A program made the position numbers and the translations under genes. A DNA stretch of 64,000 bases from Capra hircus. Its lineage: Eukaryota; Chordata; Mammalia; Artiodactyla; Bovidae. The stretch spans positions 4,064,501 to 4,128,500 of the forward strand of contig NC_030811.1 in NCBI RefSeq assembly GCF_001704415.2, in the 5' to 3' direction. Below, piece by piece: positions 42,913 through 54,597 of the stretch (positions are counted from its first letter, which is position 1; every line of letters starts with the position of its first letter). Below the pieces are notes generated by a model that saw only the letters and a list, made by a program, of their open reading frames with translations, was not told the origin of the DNA and searched no databases.

Positions 42913-45900
42913 AATCAATTCAGTTCAGTTCAGTTCAGTCGCTCAGTCATGTCTGACTCTTTGTGACCCCATGAATCGCAGCACGCCAGGCCTCCCTGTC
43001 CATCACAAACTCCCGCAGTTCACTCAGACTCACATCCATCGAGTCGGTGATGCCATCCGGCCATCTCATCCTCTGTCGTCCCCTTCTCCTCCTGCCCCCA
43101 ATCCCTCCCAGCATCAGAGTCTTTTCCAATGAGTCAACTCTTCGCATGAGGTGGCCAAAGTACTGGAGCTTCAGCTTCAGCATCATTCCTTCCAAAGAAA
43201 TCCCAGGGCTGATCTCCTTCAGAATGGACTGGTTGGATCTCCTTGCAGTCCTACGGACTCTCAAGAGTCTTCTCCAACACCACAGTTCAAAAGCACCAAT
43301 TCTTTGGCACTCAGCCTTCTTCACAGTCCAACTCTCACATCCATATATGACTACTGGAAAAACCATATCCTTGACTAGATGGACCTTAGTCAGCAAAGTA
43401 ATGTCTCTGCTTCTGAATATGCTATCTAGGTTGGTCATAACTTTTCTTCCAAGGAGTAAGCGTGTTTTAAATTCATGGCTGCAGTCACCATCTGCAGTGA
43501 TTTTGGAGTGCCCCAAAATAAAGTCTGACAATGTTTCCACTGTTTCCCCATCTATTTCCCATGAAGTGATGGGACCGGATGCCATGATCTTCGTTTTCTG
43601 AATGTTGAGCTTTAAGCCAACTTTTTCACTCTCCTCTTTTACTTTCAAGAGGCTTTCTAGCTCCTCTTCACTTTCTGCCATAAGGATGGTGTCATCTGCA
43701 TATCTGAGGTTATTGATATTTCTCCCAGCAATCTTGATTTCAGCTTGTATTTCTTCCAGTCCAGCGTTTCTCATGATGTACTCTGCATAGAAGTTAAATA
43801 AGCAGGGTGACAATATACAGCCTTTTCCTATGTGGAACCAGTCTGTTGTTCCATGTCCAGTTCTAACTGTTCCTTCTTGATCTGCATATAGGTTTCTCAA
43901 GAGGCAGGTTAGGTGCTCTGGTATTCCCATCTCTTGAAGAATATTCCACAGTTTATTGTGATCCACACAGTCAAAGGCTTTGGCATAGTCAATAAAGCAG
44001 AAATAGATGTTTTTCTGGAACTCTCTTGCTTTTTCCATGATCCAGCGGATGTTGGCAATTTGATCTCTGGTTCCTCTGCCTTTTCTAAAACCAGCTTGAA
44101 CATCAGGGAGTTCATGGTTCACGTATTGGTGAAGCCTGGCTTGGAGAATTTTGAGCATTACTTTACTAGCATGTGAGATGAGTGAAATTGTGAGGTAGTT
44201 TGAGCATTCTTTGGCATTGCCTTTCTTTAGGATTGGAATGAAAACTGACCTTTTCCAGTCCTGTGGCCACTGCTGAGTTTTCCAAATTTGCTGGCATATT
44301 GAGTGCAGCACTTTCACAGCATCATCTTTCAGGATTTGAAATAGCTCTACTAGAATTCCATCACCTCCACTAGCTTTGTTCGTAGTGATGCTTTCTAAGG
44401 CCCACTTGACTTCACATTCCAGGATGTCTGGCTCTAGGTGAGTGATCACACCATTGTGAATATCTGGGTTGTGAGGATCTTTTTTGTACAGTTCTTCTGT
44501 GTATTCTGGCCACCTCTTCTTAATATCTTCTGCTTCTGTTAGGTCCATACCATTTGTGTCCATTATCGAGCCCATCTTTGCATGCAATGTTCCCTTGGTA
44601 TCTCTAATTTTCTTGAAGAGGTTTCTAGTCTTTCCCATTCTGTTCTTTTCCTCTATTTCTTTGCATTGATCACTGAAGAAGGCTTTCTTATCTCTTCTTG
44701 CTATTCTTTGGAACTCTGCATTCAGATGCTTATATCTTTCCTTTTCTCCTTTGCTTTTTGCCTCTCTTCTTTTCACAGCTATTTGTAAGGCCTCCCCAGA
44801 CAGCCATTTTGCTTTTTTGCATTTCTTTTCCATAGGGATGGTCTTGATCCCTGTCTCCTGCACAATGTCACGAACCTAATTCCATAGTTCATCAGGCACT
44901 CTATCTATGAGATCTAGGCCCTTAAATCTATTTCTCACTTCCACTGTATAATCATAAGGGATTTGATTTAGGTCATACCTGAATGGTCTAGCGGTTTTCC
45001 CTACTTTCTTCAATTTCAGTCTGAATTTGGTAATAAGGAGTTCATGAGCGGAGCCACAGTCAGCTCCCGGTCTTGTTTTTGTTGACTGTATAGAGCTTCT
45101 CCATCTTTGGCTGCAAAGAATATAATCGATCTGATTTTGGTGTTGACCGACTGGTGATGTCCATGTGTAGAGTCTTCTCTTGTGTTGTTGGAAGAGGGTG
45201 TTTGCTATGACCAGTGCATTTTCTTGGCAAAACTCTATTAGTTTTTGCCCTGCTTCATTCCACATTCCAAGGCCAAATTTTCCTGTTACTCCAGGTATTT
45301 CTTGACTTCCTACTTTTGCATTCCAGTCCCCTATAATGAAAAGGTCATCTTTTTTGGGTGTTAGTTCTAAAAGGTCTTGTAGGTCTTCATAGAACCGTTC
45401 AACGTCAGCTTCTTCAGCATTACTGGTTGGGGCATAGACTTGGATAACTGTGATTTTGAATGGTTTGCCTTGGAAATGAACAGAGATCATTCTGTCATTT
45501 TTGAGATTGCATCCAAGTACTGCATTTCAGACTCTTTTGTTGACCATGATGGCTACTCCATTTCTTCTGAGGGATTCCTGCCCGCAGTAGTAGATATAAT
45601 GGTCATCTGAGTTAAATTCACCCATTCCAGTCCATTTTAGTTCGCTGATTCCTAGAATATCGACGTTCACTCTTGCCATCTCTTGTTTGACCACTTCTAA
45701 TTCGCCTTGATTCATGGACCTGACATTCCAGGTTCCTATGCAATATTTCTCTTTACAGCATCGAATCTTGCTTCTATCACCAGTCACATCCACAACTGGG
45801 TATTGTTTTTGCTTTGGCTCCATCCCTTCATTCTTTCTGGAGTTCTTTCTCCACTGATCTCCAGTATCGTGTTGGGCACCTACTGACCTGGGGAGTTCCT

Positions 45901-45940
45901 CTTTCAGTATCCTATCATTTTGCCTTTTCATACTGTTTCA
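42913..45940 (-). mobile_element. Nearly full-length BovB LINE
   Basis: About 3.0 kb of reverse BovB. The 3' tail is a four-fold 'cagtt' array ('ttcagttcagttcagttcag', 42917-42936); the 5' end is near 45930-45940. It contains the whole endonuclease-reverse transcriptase frame. BovB is an RTE-clade element moved horizontally among vertebrates and, in ruminants, mobilises the Bov-A/Bov-tA SINEs. Three smaller fragments in this window share its 3' end with over 85% similarity by eye. Confidence 0.95.
42947..45931 (-). pseudogene. BovB endonuclease / reverse transcriptase ORF, disabled
   Basis: A single frame of 995 codon positions runs from ATG at 45931 to the final stop at 42947-42949 with no net frameshift. 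It is interrupted by two stops: TGA at 45529-45527 (after 'NKRV') and TAG at 44878-44876 (after 'DELWN'). The N-terminal third is an APE-type endonuclease with 'GTWNVRSM', 'ISELKW', 'GDWNAKVG' and 'NQIDYIL'. The final catalytic motif reads 'GSAHELL' where the family has Ser-Asp-His, so the Asp is Ala (45047-45049). The reverse transcriptase keeps 'FIDYAKAFD' and 'RYADD'. It has lost 12 nt between 43820 and 43821, so 'GKG' joins 'CILSP' directly, without the conserved Arg-Gln-Gly segment. The homologous 12 nt are present in the copy at 54624-56345. The product would be inactive even without the stops. Confidence 0.93.
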
Positions 45941-46022
45941 GGCTTAAAGAAAGTTAGTCATAAAGATTGTTGTCATAACAACTCACAGTTTAAGAAAAGA
46001 ACATCTTATGTGACTAAGACAA
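45941..46022. repeat. 82-bp block duplicated at 46799
   Basis: 'aggcttaaagaaagttagtc' ... 'gaacatcttatgtgactaag' recurs at about 46799-46880 with few changes. It lies between the 5' end of the full BovB and a second BovB fragment and probably belongs to the LTR-like element at 46591-47020. Confidence 0.85.
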
Positions 46023-46590
46023 GTTCAGTTCAGTCACTCAGTCGTGTCCTACTCTTTGCGACCCCATGAATCGCAGCACGCCAGGCCTCCGTGTCCATCA
46101 CCAACTCCTGGAGTTCACTCAAACCCACATCCATCGAGTCAGTGATGCCATCCAGCCATCTCATCCTCTGTCATCCCCTTTTCCTCCTGCCCCCAATCCC
46201 TCTCAGCATCAGAGTCTTTTCCAATGAGTCAACTCTTCACATCAGTAGGCCAAAGTATTGGAGTTTCAGCTTCAGCATCATTCCTTTCAAAGAAATCCCA
46301 GGGCCGCTCTCCTTCAGAATGGACTGGTTGGATCTCCTTGCAGTCCAAGGGACTCTCAAGAGTCTTCTCCAACACCACAGTTCAAAAGCATCAGTTCTTC
46401 GGCGCTCAGCTTTCTTCACAGTCCAATTCTCACATCCATACATGACGAGTGGAAAAACCATAGCCCTGACTAGACAGACCTTTGTTGACAAAGCAATGCC
46501 TCTGCTTTTTAATATGCTATCTAGGTTGGTCACAACTTTCCTTCCAAGGAGTAAGCATCTTTTAATTTCATGGCTACAGTCACCATCTGA
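46023..46590 (-). mobile_element. BovB 3' fragment
   Basis: About 570 bp of reverse BovB from 'ttcagttcagtcactcagtc' to 'tttcatggctacagtcacca'. It shares variants with the 42913 copy ('ccatgaatcgcagcacgcca', 'caaagaaatcccagggc'), so both come from one subfamily. The 187-codon plus frame here is antisense. Confidence 0.93.
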
Positions 46591-47020
46591 TAGTCTCAAC
46601 AAGGCCTTCCGTACTTTTAGCAGATCCACTCCCACAACATTCCTCTTAAGATAACGAGAGTAGTCAGAAGGTTCCTGTTAAGGAGGACAAACACGTCCTC
46701 CAGTAAGAGACATCGTTTTTATATAGGCATTAGTACAGAGCTTAAGGAAAAGCATATCCTTGAGCAAGGTGGTGTTTTGCTGTGTAATCATTAGCTCTAG
46801 GCTTAAAGAAAGTTAGTCATAAAGATTGTTGTCATAACAGCTCAGAGTTTAAGAAAGAAACATCTTATGTGACTGAGACAAAGCAATGTAGAAACAAGTG
46901 TTTGTCCCTTTCTCCTCCTCAAGAGCCCTAGACCCCTTTCTCCTCCTCGAGGACCCTGGAACCCTTCCTCCTCTAGGGCCCCGGACTTCTTATCAACCTG
47001 CCTAAGCATTAGCTCTCTCA
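46591..47020. mobile_element. Probable endogenous-retrovirus LTR fragment
   Basis: Non-BovB, non-L1 sequence with a TATA-like 'tttttatataggc' near 46714, the block shared with 45941-46022, and a triplicated motif near 'ctttctcctcctcgaggaccc' (46908-46980). The pattern suggests a ruminant ERV LTR. No viral coding sequence is present. The family is not assigned with confidence. Confidence 0.4.
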
Positions 47021-47092
47021 AAACTAATACAGCATTGCAGATCAACTATACTTCATTTTTTTTAATGATTAAAAATAAAAATTAAAGCAACC
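47021..47092 (+). mobile_element. L1 3' terminus
   Basis: 'aaaactaatacagcattgca', 'gatcaactatacttcatttt' and an A-rich end. It could be the displaced 3' end of the L1 interrupted at 42912, though about 0.5 kb of expected L1 between the two is missing. Confidence 0.55.
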
Positions 47093-47375
47093 TTTGGATT
47101 GGAAATCACACAGAGTGAGTAGAGGGCCGGGTGTCTGGACTCCAGTTCACTTCTGTGCTCACTTCTTCCGAGAGCAGGGTTGTGGGACAGACATTTACAA
47201 GACAGGCTGTTGTGGGGACCTTCTAGATGCCTTTCTCCTCCGTTCTGTGTCTCCTGAAGCCCACTTGTCTCCTGTTCCCTTTAAGGCCGAGAAGGAAGGC
47301 ACCGTTTGTGGTGACGCTTTCTGCTTCTGATTCCTTCTTTCATCAAGATACGTCCCTTCTGGACCCTCATGCGAG

Positions 47376-47569
47376 CGAAAGTGTAGGTGCTCAGTCGTGT
47401 CCGCCTCTTTGCGACCCTGTGGACTGTAGCCTGCCAGGCTTCTCCGTCCATGGGGTTTTCCAGGATACTGGAGTGGGTTGCCATTTCCTTCTCCAGGGTA
47501 TCTTCCTGACTCAGGGATTGAAACTGGGTCTCCCGCACTGCAGGCAGACTCTTTACCAGGGAATCCATC
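47376..47569 (-). repeat. Bov-tA SINE
   Basis: Reverse Bov-tA from 'agtgtaggtgctcagtcgtg' to 'gcagactctttaccagggaa'. A short deletion has removed part of the head. Confidence 0.9.
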
Positions 47570-49017
47570 TTGATCGGCGTGTGTGAAAACTGTTTAGGTA
47601 AGGATATCATTAAGATTTTCCAGAGATCTACATTGTATATCAAGTACTAACTTTCTTTCAAAGCAAACTGATCTTGTCTTCCATGATGAAGAGTCAGGAG
47701 TTGAGCAGATATGGGAATACTATTAGCCTCGCTGTGCAGAGCTGAGAAGCACACTCGGTCGCAGTGGACCTCTGTACCGTGTAGCATTCCCTCCTCTTCC
47801 CCAGATTTCTCTCTGGATAGAAGTGAAGAAGCAGTTGGGGGAGAGAGAGAGACCCTCACTTCATTCACAGTGTTGGTGTCCCAGTGAGGGCAAAGCTAAC
47901 GCTGCCAGTGAGCAAAACAAGGCACTTTTCTCTGACAAAATCATAGAGACTGGGTTTTCTCTTGATTTACAGGGAACTGATTGAGGGTTGAAGTGCCCAA
48001 TTCTGAGAATCAGAACCCTTGATTTCTCTTTACCTGAACTCCCATATCTCATTCTTCCTCCCTTTGCCTTGAGTTATTCATCTGTCTACTTGGCCATAGC
48101 TGAAAATAAACTTCTTCCAAATGAGTGGCGTTTTAACTCCAGCCATAGAGCAGGTCCTTTGGAGGAGGGCTGCTCCTTTCCTGTAGCTACACGCATAGAC
48201 AACAGCTTGCACACCTGCCCATTGCTAGGAGTGCATGTGTGCACACACACACACACACACAGAGCTGTGACAGCACAAACACGTTAGAAATCTAGGGATG
48301 CTAGCTGCTTTCACGTGGCCAAATACCTCCTAACAAAACTGGCTCCATCTTTGCTTTAGTCAGGTGGGGTCCCCTGGGATGCTGAGAGAATGATGGAGAG
48401 GGACATGGATAAAAGAGAGTTCTTCGGTTGGGGGATACCTGTGAAAAATACAAATGACGGAACCAGATAACAGGAGACTCAGACTATAACAACGATCTGA
48501 AATGTCTCAGGTGACCCAAGTGGTAGGCTCAGAGCACAGAGTGTGCATCAGAGGAGCAGGCAGGAGTGGCCTGGCCCATCTCAGGCGGCATGTGGGGCCA
48601 CCCCAGCAGCAAGGCTGTGGTGAGATGTGATGGGAGGTGCTGGTGCTGGACCACTATGGGAGACTGACCGCACTCCTCTAAGCTGAAAGGCAGGCGCTCA
48701 CTGGTGGAGAGATCTGAGCTGGACACCTGCCTGACTGCCCACACAGGAGTAACTATGACCAGAGCAGGAAGGGAGAGCAGCAGGGGACCCAGAGAATGTT
48801 CTAGATTGAATAGACACGTTGGTTTGGGGTCACGATACAGCCTGTACATCTTGGGGGCACGTTCCTCTTTACCCCCCTTGTAGAGATTGGGGAAGCACCT
48901 TGTATAAAGTGCTCACCCAATAATTAGTTGTCTTTAGTTGGCAACTTAATAGACCAGTGCAGTTAACTTTCAAAATCAGGGTTACTGTGTTGAAATTGGA
49001 TATGAAACTCACCAATT
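47570..49017. other. Unique sequence
   Basis: About 1.45 kb with no recognised repeat except a CA run at 48240-48260. Frames at 47988-48287 and 48529-48849 match no known domain. Confidence 0.45.
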
Positions 49018-49246
49018 ATAAGGGTATAACTTGATGAATATTGATAAATGTATACAGTCAGGTAACTGTCACCGCAATAATCATAAAGAGCATTTTCATC
49101 CATCACTCCAAAAAGTTTTCTCTTCATTCTCCAGAAATCATTGATGTGCTATTTCACTAGCGTTTTGCTTTTTCTATTATTTTTTTATTTCATATAAATG
49201 GGATCACACAGCATATCTATATCTATCTATCTATATATCTATCTGT

Positions 49247-49614
49247 GCTGCTGCTGCTACTGCTAAGCTGCTAAGTTGCTTCAGTCCTGTCAGACTGTGT
49301 GACCCCATAGACTGCAGCCCACCAGGGTCCCCCGTCCCTGGGATTCTCCAGGCAAGAACACAGGAGTGGGTTGCTATTTCCTTCTCCAATGTATGAAAAT
49401 GAAAAGTGAAAGCGAAGTCGCTGAGTCGTGTCCGACTCTTAGCGACCCCATGGACTGCAGCCTACCGGACTCCTCCGTCCATGGGATTTTCCAGGCAAGA
49501 GGACTGGAGTGGGTTGCCATCTCCTTCTCCAGGGGATCTTCCTGACCCAAGATCAAAGCCATGTCTCCTGTATTGGCAGGCAGATTCTTTACCACTGAGC
49601 CACCTGGGAAATCT
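49247..49614 (-). repeat. SINE with tRNA-like head and two Bov-A units
   Basis: Reverse order: (gct)n, a first Bov-A unit, linker 'caatgtatgaaaatgaaaag', a second Bov-A unit, then a tRNA-like head ending 'ccactgagccacctgggaaa'. It combines the Bov-A2 dimer with the Bov-tA head. A TATC microsatellite (49213-49246) precedes it. Confidence 0.88.
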
Positions 49615-50710
49615 ATTCATCTATGTGTTTGTGTGTGTGTGTGTGTGTGTATTTCTTTCTGGCTTCTTAATAGAATGCTTTAGATATTCAGTCATGTTGT
49701 AAGTATCAGTTTGATAAGGGGTATTATATTTTATGCAAATGCCACAATTTATCCACTTGCCAATTAATGGGTTTGTATTCAGTTTGGAGTTAAGATGAAT
49801 AAAGCTGCTATGGACATACGAGTACAAATAGTTGTGTGACGTATTTTCATTTCTTTGGGGGTAAATACCTAAGAGTGGGATTGCTGGGTTGTGTGATGTG
49901 TACATTCAACTTTATAAGAAACCATCACACTGTCTTTCAAAGCAGGTTTAGCATTTTATGTTTGGGTTCTAATTGTCCCACATCTATACCAGAACTTGTT
50001 CATCTCCTTAATTTTAGTCTTTCTAGTGATTAGGTAATAGTGTGTCATTGGAGTTTTAAAATTTCCTTTATGACTAAAGATATTAAGCACCTTATATTTT
50101 TTGGCAATCATATATTTTTGGTGAAGTGTATATTCAAAATTTTTGCCTGTTTAAAATATTAAATTCCTAATTTTCTTGTTATTGTGTTGCAAGTGTGTGT
50201 ATATGTTGTGAATACAAGTCCTTTATCAGCTATATGTTTTGCAAATAATTCTTAGTCTATGGATTGTCTCTTCATTTTATTTACATTGTCTTTTGATGAA
50301 CAAAAATGTTAAATTTTGATGAAGTCTTATTTATCCCTTTTTGTTTTATTTGAAGACCTTTTGCCCAAGTTCAATAAGGCAGTGCTCAGGCTTTTTTGTT
50401 AAAGGTTTATGTTTTAGTCCCTATATTTAGATCTGTGATCTATTTCAAGGGTTTTGTGAATGATGTGACGTGAATGTTGAGGTTTATTTTCATTCATGTT
50501 TATACTTTTGTTGCTATTGTTGCAGGATTGTTGAAAAGACAGTCCTTTTCCTTTTGAATTACTTTGGTACTATGGCCAAGAAAACTCAGTTGATTATATG
50601 AGTGTAAGACATTTGTGAACTAGCTAACCTGTTGCATTGTACATATGGCTACTCCTATGCAAACACCACATTGTCTTGTTTCCTGTAGGTTTAAAGTAAA
50701 TCTTAAGATT

Positions 50711-50930
50711 GTTCTGTGGTATGTGCCCAGTCATGTCTGATTCTTTGTGACCCCATGGACCGTAGCCCACCAGGCTCCTCTGTCCATGGGATTCTCCAGG
50801 CAAGAAACCTGGAGTGAGTTGCCATTTCCTTCTCCAGGAGAATCTTCCTGGCCCAGGGATGGAACCAGAGTCTCTTGCATCGCCTGCTGAGCAGGCAGAT
50901 TCTTTACCACTAGCACCACTTGGGAAGCCC
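50711..50930 (-). repeat. Bov-tA SINE with perfect 12-bp duplication
   Basis: Full-length reverse Bov-tA, bracketed by 'aatcttaagatt' at 50699-50710 and 50931-50942. The target is itself a palindrome (AATCTTAAGATT). Confidence 0.95.
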
Positions 50931-51108
50931 AATCTTAAGATTAGCAAATGTTAAGTCCTCCAACTCTGTTCCTCCTTTTTTTCAAAATCATATTGACTTT
51001 TCTAATTCCTTTGCAACTTCATTTGTACTTTGTAATTAGTTTATTTCTATCTTTTAAAAAGCCTACATGGCTCTGATTGCAATTATCTTATATGTATATA
51101 TCAATTTG

Positions 51109-51314
51109 CTAGTCACTCAGTCGTGTCTGACTCTTTGTGACCCCCATGAACTGTAGCCTGCCAGGTTCCTCTGTCCATGGAATTCTCCAGGCAAAAATAC
51201 TGGAGTGAGTTGCCATTTCCTTTTCCAGGGGATCTTCCTGACCCAGGAATCAAACCTAGGTCTCCCGCATCGCAAGCAGATTCTTTACCGTCTGAGTCAA
51301 CAGGGAAGCCTGTG
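51109..51314 (-). repeat. Bov-tA SINE with perfect 10-bp duplication
   Basis: Reverse Bov-tA bracketed by 'tatcaatttg' at 51099-51108 and 51315-51324, inside the same L1. Confidence 0.95.
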
Positions 51315-51832
51315 TATCAATTTGGGTAGAATTAATCTCTTAACAAAATTATGCCCTTTAATCCATACAGGTGGCATATCTAATTTGTTTAGGTGGTCTA
51401 TAATTTCTCTCAGAAATGTCTTCTAATGCATACTAAATATACAGAATATGTACATATTTTGATCATTTTAATTTTGAGTACTATTATTATATTTCAATTT
51501 CCAGCTTCTCATTGCAAATACATGGAGATACAATTGATCTCTGTACATTGCGCTGTAGCCTACAACTTAGCTGAACCCACCTATTATCGTCAGTTGACAA
51601 TTTGTGGATTCCTTGGAGTTCTTTCTCTTTCTCTTCTCTCTCCCTCATTCTTTCTGTCACTTTGCTTGGACCTTCAGTAAAATACTGAATAAAGTATTTA
51701 ATTCATTCTTGCCTTGTTCCCAGTCTTGGAAAGCATTCCATCTTTCATTGTTAAAAATGATGTGAGCTGGATCTTCTCATGAGAAAGAGATCTTTACTTT
51801 TGTGAACTTCACACCAAAGGATCTTCACATGA

Positions 51833-51985
51833 GCCCTTGGGCCAGTAGCAGTAGTATCATCTGGGAACTTGTTAGGAATCCCAATTCTTGACCTCATTCC
51901 AGATTGAATCAGGAGCTCTGAGGATAAGGCTTAGCAGTATTTATTGCACAAGCCCTCCAGGAGCTTTTGATACATTCTGATGTGT
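51833..51985. mobile_element. MER5-like hAT DNA transposon relic
   Basis: 'gtatcatctgggaacttgtt', 'gattgaatcaggagctctga', 'acaagccctccaggagcttt' follow the MER5 layout, in the orientation opposite to the relic at 30925. Confidence 0.6.
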
Positions 51986-52051
51986 GAAGACATTACTTCC
52001 AAATCTTCTTTCCTTTCTCTTCTTTTCTTCCTTTCTTTTGCTCAAAAATTT

Positions 52052-52375
52052 TTGTTGTCCTTGTTCAGTTGCTGAGTCATGTTCAGCTCTTTGTGACCCC
52101 ATGGACTGCAGCATGCCAGACTTCCCTGTCCTTCACTATCTCCCAGAGTTTGCTGAAACTCATGTCCATTGAGTCAGTGATGCCATCCAATCATCTCATC
52201 CTCTGTCATCCCCTTCTCCTCCCGCCTTCAATCTTTCCCAGCATCAGAGTCTTTTCTAATGAGTCAGCTTTTCACATCAGGTAGCCAAAGGATTGGAGCT
52301 TCAGCTTCAGCCTCTGTCCTTCCAAGGAATACTAAGGGTTGATTTCCTTTAGGATTGACTGGTTATATCTCAGCT
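52052..52375 (-). mobile_element. BovB 3' fragment
   Basis: About 320 bp of reverse BovB from 'ttgttcagttgctgagtcat' to 'ggattgactggttatatctc'. Confidence 0.92.
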
Positions 52376-52394
52376 GTTTGCACAGTATTTAATA

Positions 52395-52615
52395 GTTGCT
52401 TTCTCTGTGTTCTCAGTCGTGTCCAACTCTTTGCAACCCTATGGACTGTAGCCTGCCAGGCTTCTCTGTCCATGGAATTTCCAGGAAAGAATGCTGGAGC
52501 AGGTTGTCATTTCCTACTCCAGGGATCCTCCCAACCCAGGGATTGAACCCGCATCTCCTACATATCCTGCATTTGCAGGAGGATTTGCTTTACCGCTGAG
52601 CCACCTGGGAAGCCC
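52395..52615 (-). repeat. Bov-tA SINE with target-site duplication
   Basis: Reverse Bov-tA ending 'gagccacctgggaagccc'. 'atttaata' occurs at 52387-52394 and 52616-52623. Confidence 0.92.
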
Positions 52616-53582
52616 ATTTAATAATGATCTGGCCATTCATCTGATGTGACTTCCCGAAAGGATACCCGGCTGCTTTGAGTGATGGTTTGCCAACCCAGCA
52701 GTGGGCAGACACTACAATGTGAGTTTCTATCTATGTGCTTTCACTAACCTATAAATAAAGCTGACTGCTTTCAATATGGCAATTCACTCTCAAACTTTTA
52801 TGAAACAACATCATCACAGGTAATTTGCTGATAGTTTCATACTTTTTCCTCACAAAACTCCACACTCTTAGGAAAACAGAGTAGCTTGAGGAAAGTTACA
52901 AAGAGAATTTAGTGGTCAGGTTTTGGCTGATTGAGATTTGACCCCACACATAGGACCTCTTCTGCAGAACTGGTGCGAGTGAGGAGTGAGGCATAATAAT
53001 CCAGAAGAGTGCATGCAAATGCCCCCCAATCGCTCTTCATTTCTGTTCTTCTTTTTTCCTACATTGGGTTAGCCTAAAGTTGCACCAAAGACAAGCAAAT
53101 CAAATAAAAAATCACTTACTGTGTTTTGACACATTAAACAAAGAGTACAACGTGCACTCACATATCAGACTCTTCAAGAGAAAATGCAGAGAGAAGATGT
53201 GAAAGGCAAACCATTTATCTGAGTTTAGTCTCAGAAAGCTGGAAATCAGAAAACATCACTGTGCCACTGGAAGCAAAGCTTCTGGAAAATAGGGTTAGAA
53301 TTGGGGTTAGTTCTGAAACAGTTCTGAAAGGGTGATTTTTAAAAATTCTTTTCATTCCCTGTTCACCTAATTGTGGTGAGTCCACTTGATAGGCTAAATC
53401 CCAGGCTCTCCTCTTACAAGCTAGAAGAACTATTTTTGCCTCCATGATACTGTGGCTTGGAAACATCTACATAAGGATATGTGAGTGCTGTAGTATATAG
53501 CTTCTAAAAGTCTTCAAATATTGCCCTAAACCCGCTTTCTAGTTTCATCTCCTTTTTATTTATTTATAAAGATAAAAAAAAA
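52616..53582. other. Unique sequence
   Basis: No repeat or gene recognised. Confidence 0.5.
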
Positions 53583-53696
53583 ATTTTGGCCACACCATTC
53601 AACGTGTAGGATCTTGGTTCCACAACCAGGGATGAAGCCCACACCCGCTACAGTGGCAGTGCAGAGTCTCAACCACGGTGCTGCCAGGGAAGGCCC
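53583..53696 (-). repeat. CHR-type SINE
   Basis: Reverse CHR: 'ttttggccacaccattcaac', 'ggatcttggttccacaacca', 'gcagagtctcaaccacggtg', 'ctgccagggaagg'. An A run precedes it. Confidence 0.85.
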
Positions 53697-54597
53697 ATTC
53701 CATCTCCTCTTCATCCCATAAGCATTATTGGCCTGCAGTGGTCAATCAGAAGAGTATGTGGGATTGCTTTATCAAGAAGTCGCCTTTTCTATATCCCAGG
53801 GTGGAAACTACAAATGTCTAAGGGAAGACGCCCTTCTGGTGGACAGACCTTTGGACATCACTGTGTAGGACCTCAAACCAGCACCTCCACGCTCCATGCA
53901 TTAGACTGGCCCTGGGAAAAAAATCTATCCCTGGGCATCCATTGTGGCCAAATCAGAGCCAAGAATATTCTCCAAAGCAAATGATTCCCAGGACACACAC
54001 AATATAATAATTTCTAGAAGCTGGGCAAATACAGATGAACAGAAGGATTGTATGAGCAAAATAATTCAGTTTTTTTTCTTATGTTACTCTAATATAGAAG
54101 CCCACAAATCTATTCATTTCAAAAGAAACTGAGAATTCTTTGCCTCTGTTAAAAATAAGAAACTGCATAAATATTTAAGCAGGTTTCTTAATGATGTTCT
54201 TAGGCCTAAAACTCTCTTGGCAGTGGACTTTGTGTACCTACTTGCAACTTTTATCCCCATTAGTATCTAAATCCTTTCCAAGGAATTGGAAGAGAATAGA
54301 ATTGTCTTTATTGTTATAAGCATGGAGATAAAGTTGGCATTATAAGAATTTAGGCTAAAAATAATACCAAGTACAGCCAAAGAGTAAAATGTTATATCAT
54401 TATCCAGAGTTTTCTGGAAATGAGAGCAGCCCTACTTTCTGCCAGTTTTCAGCAACTGAATTTCTGCGTTTTGGGTAAACCATAGTGTTCAGCTTGGATA
54501 CAGTAGATATTTCATGCCACCCTGGGACACTGTATAGCAATTATTTTAAAATAGAGGCATATTATCTGTGAGTCTTCCTATAGCCAGTATTTTAAAA
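53697..54597. other. Unique sequence
   Basis: No repeat or gene recognised. Confidence 0.5.

Larger units (their letters stand above)
49018..51790 (-). mobile_element. Old L1 (L1M-type), reverse, with three nested SINEs
   Basis: Antisense L1 is continuous across 'catccatcactccaaaaagt' (49100), 'aatttatccacttgccaatt' (49746), 'tcctttatcagctatatg' (50219), 'taagtcctccaactctgttc' (50951) and 'caatttccagcttctcattg' (51496). SINEs at 49247-49614, 50711-50930 and 51109-51314 interrupt it. Highly diverged with no usable frame, so an ancient L1. Confidence 0.75.

Noticed and set aside
43047..43601. Long plus-strand open frame of 184 codons, with similar frames at 46091-46654, 14559-14960, 26151-26516 and 18531-19127
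   Set aside because: All are antisense to the BovB reverse-transcriptase C-terminus and recur wherever that segment occurs. Their openness follows from the codon use of the real strand.
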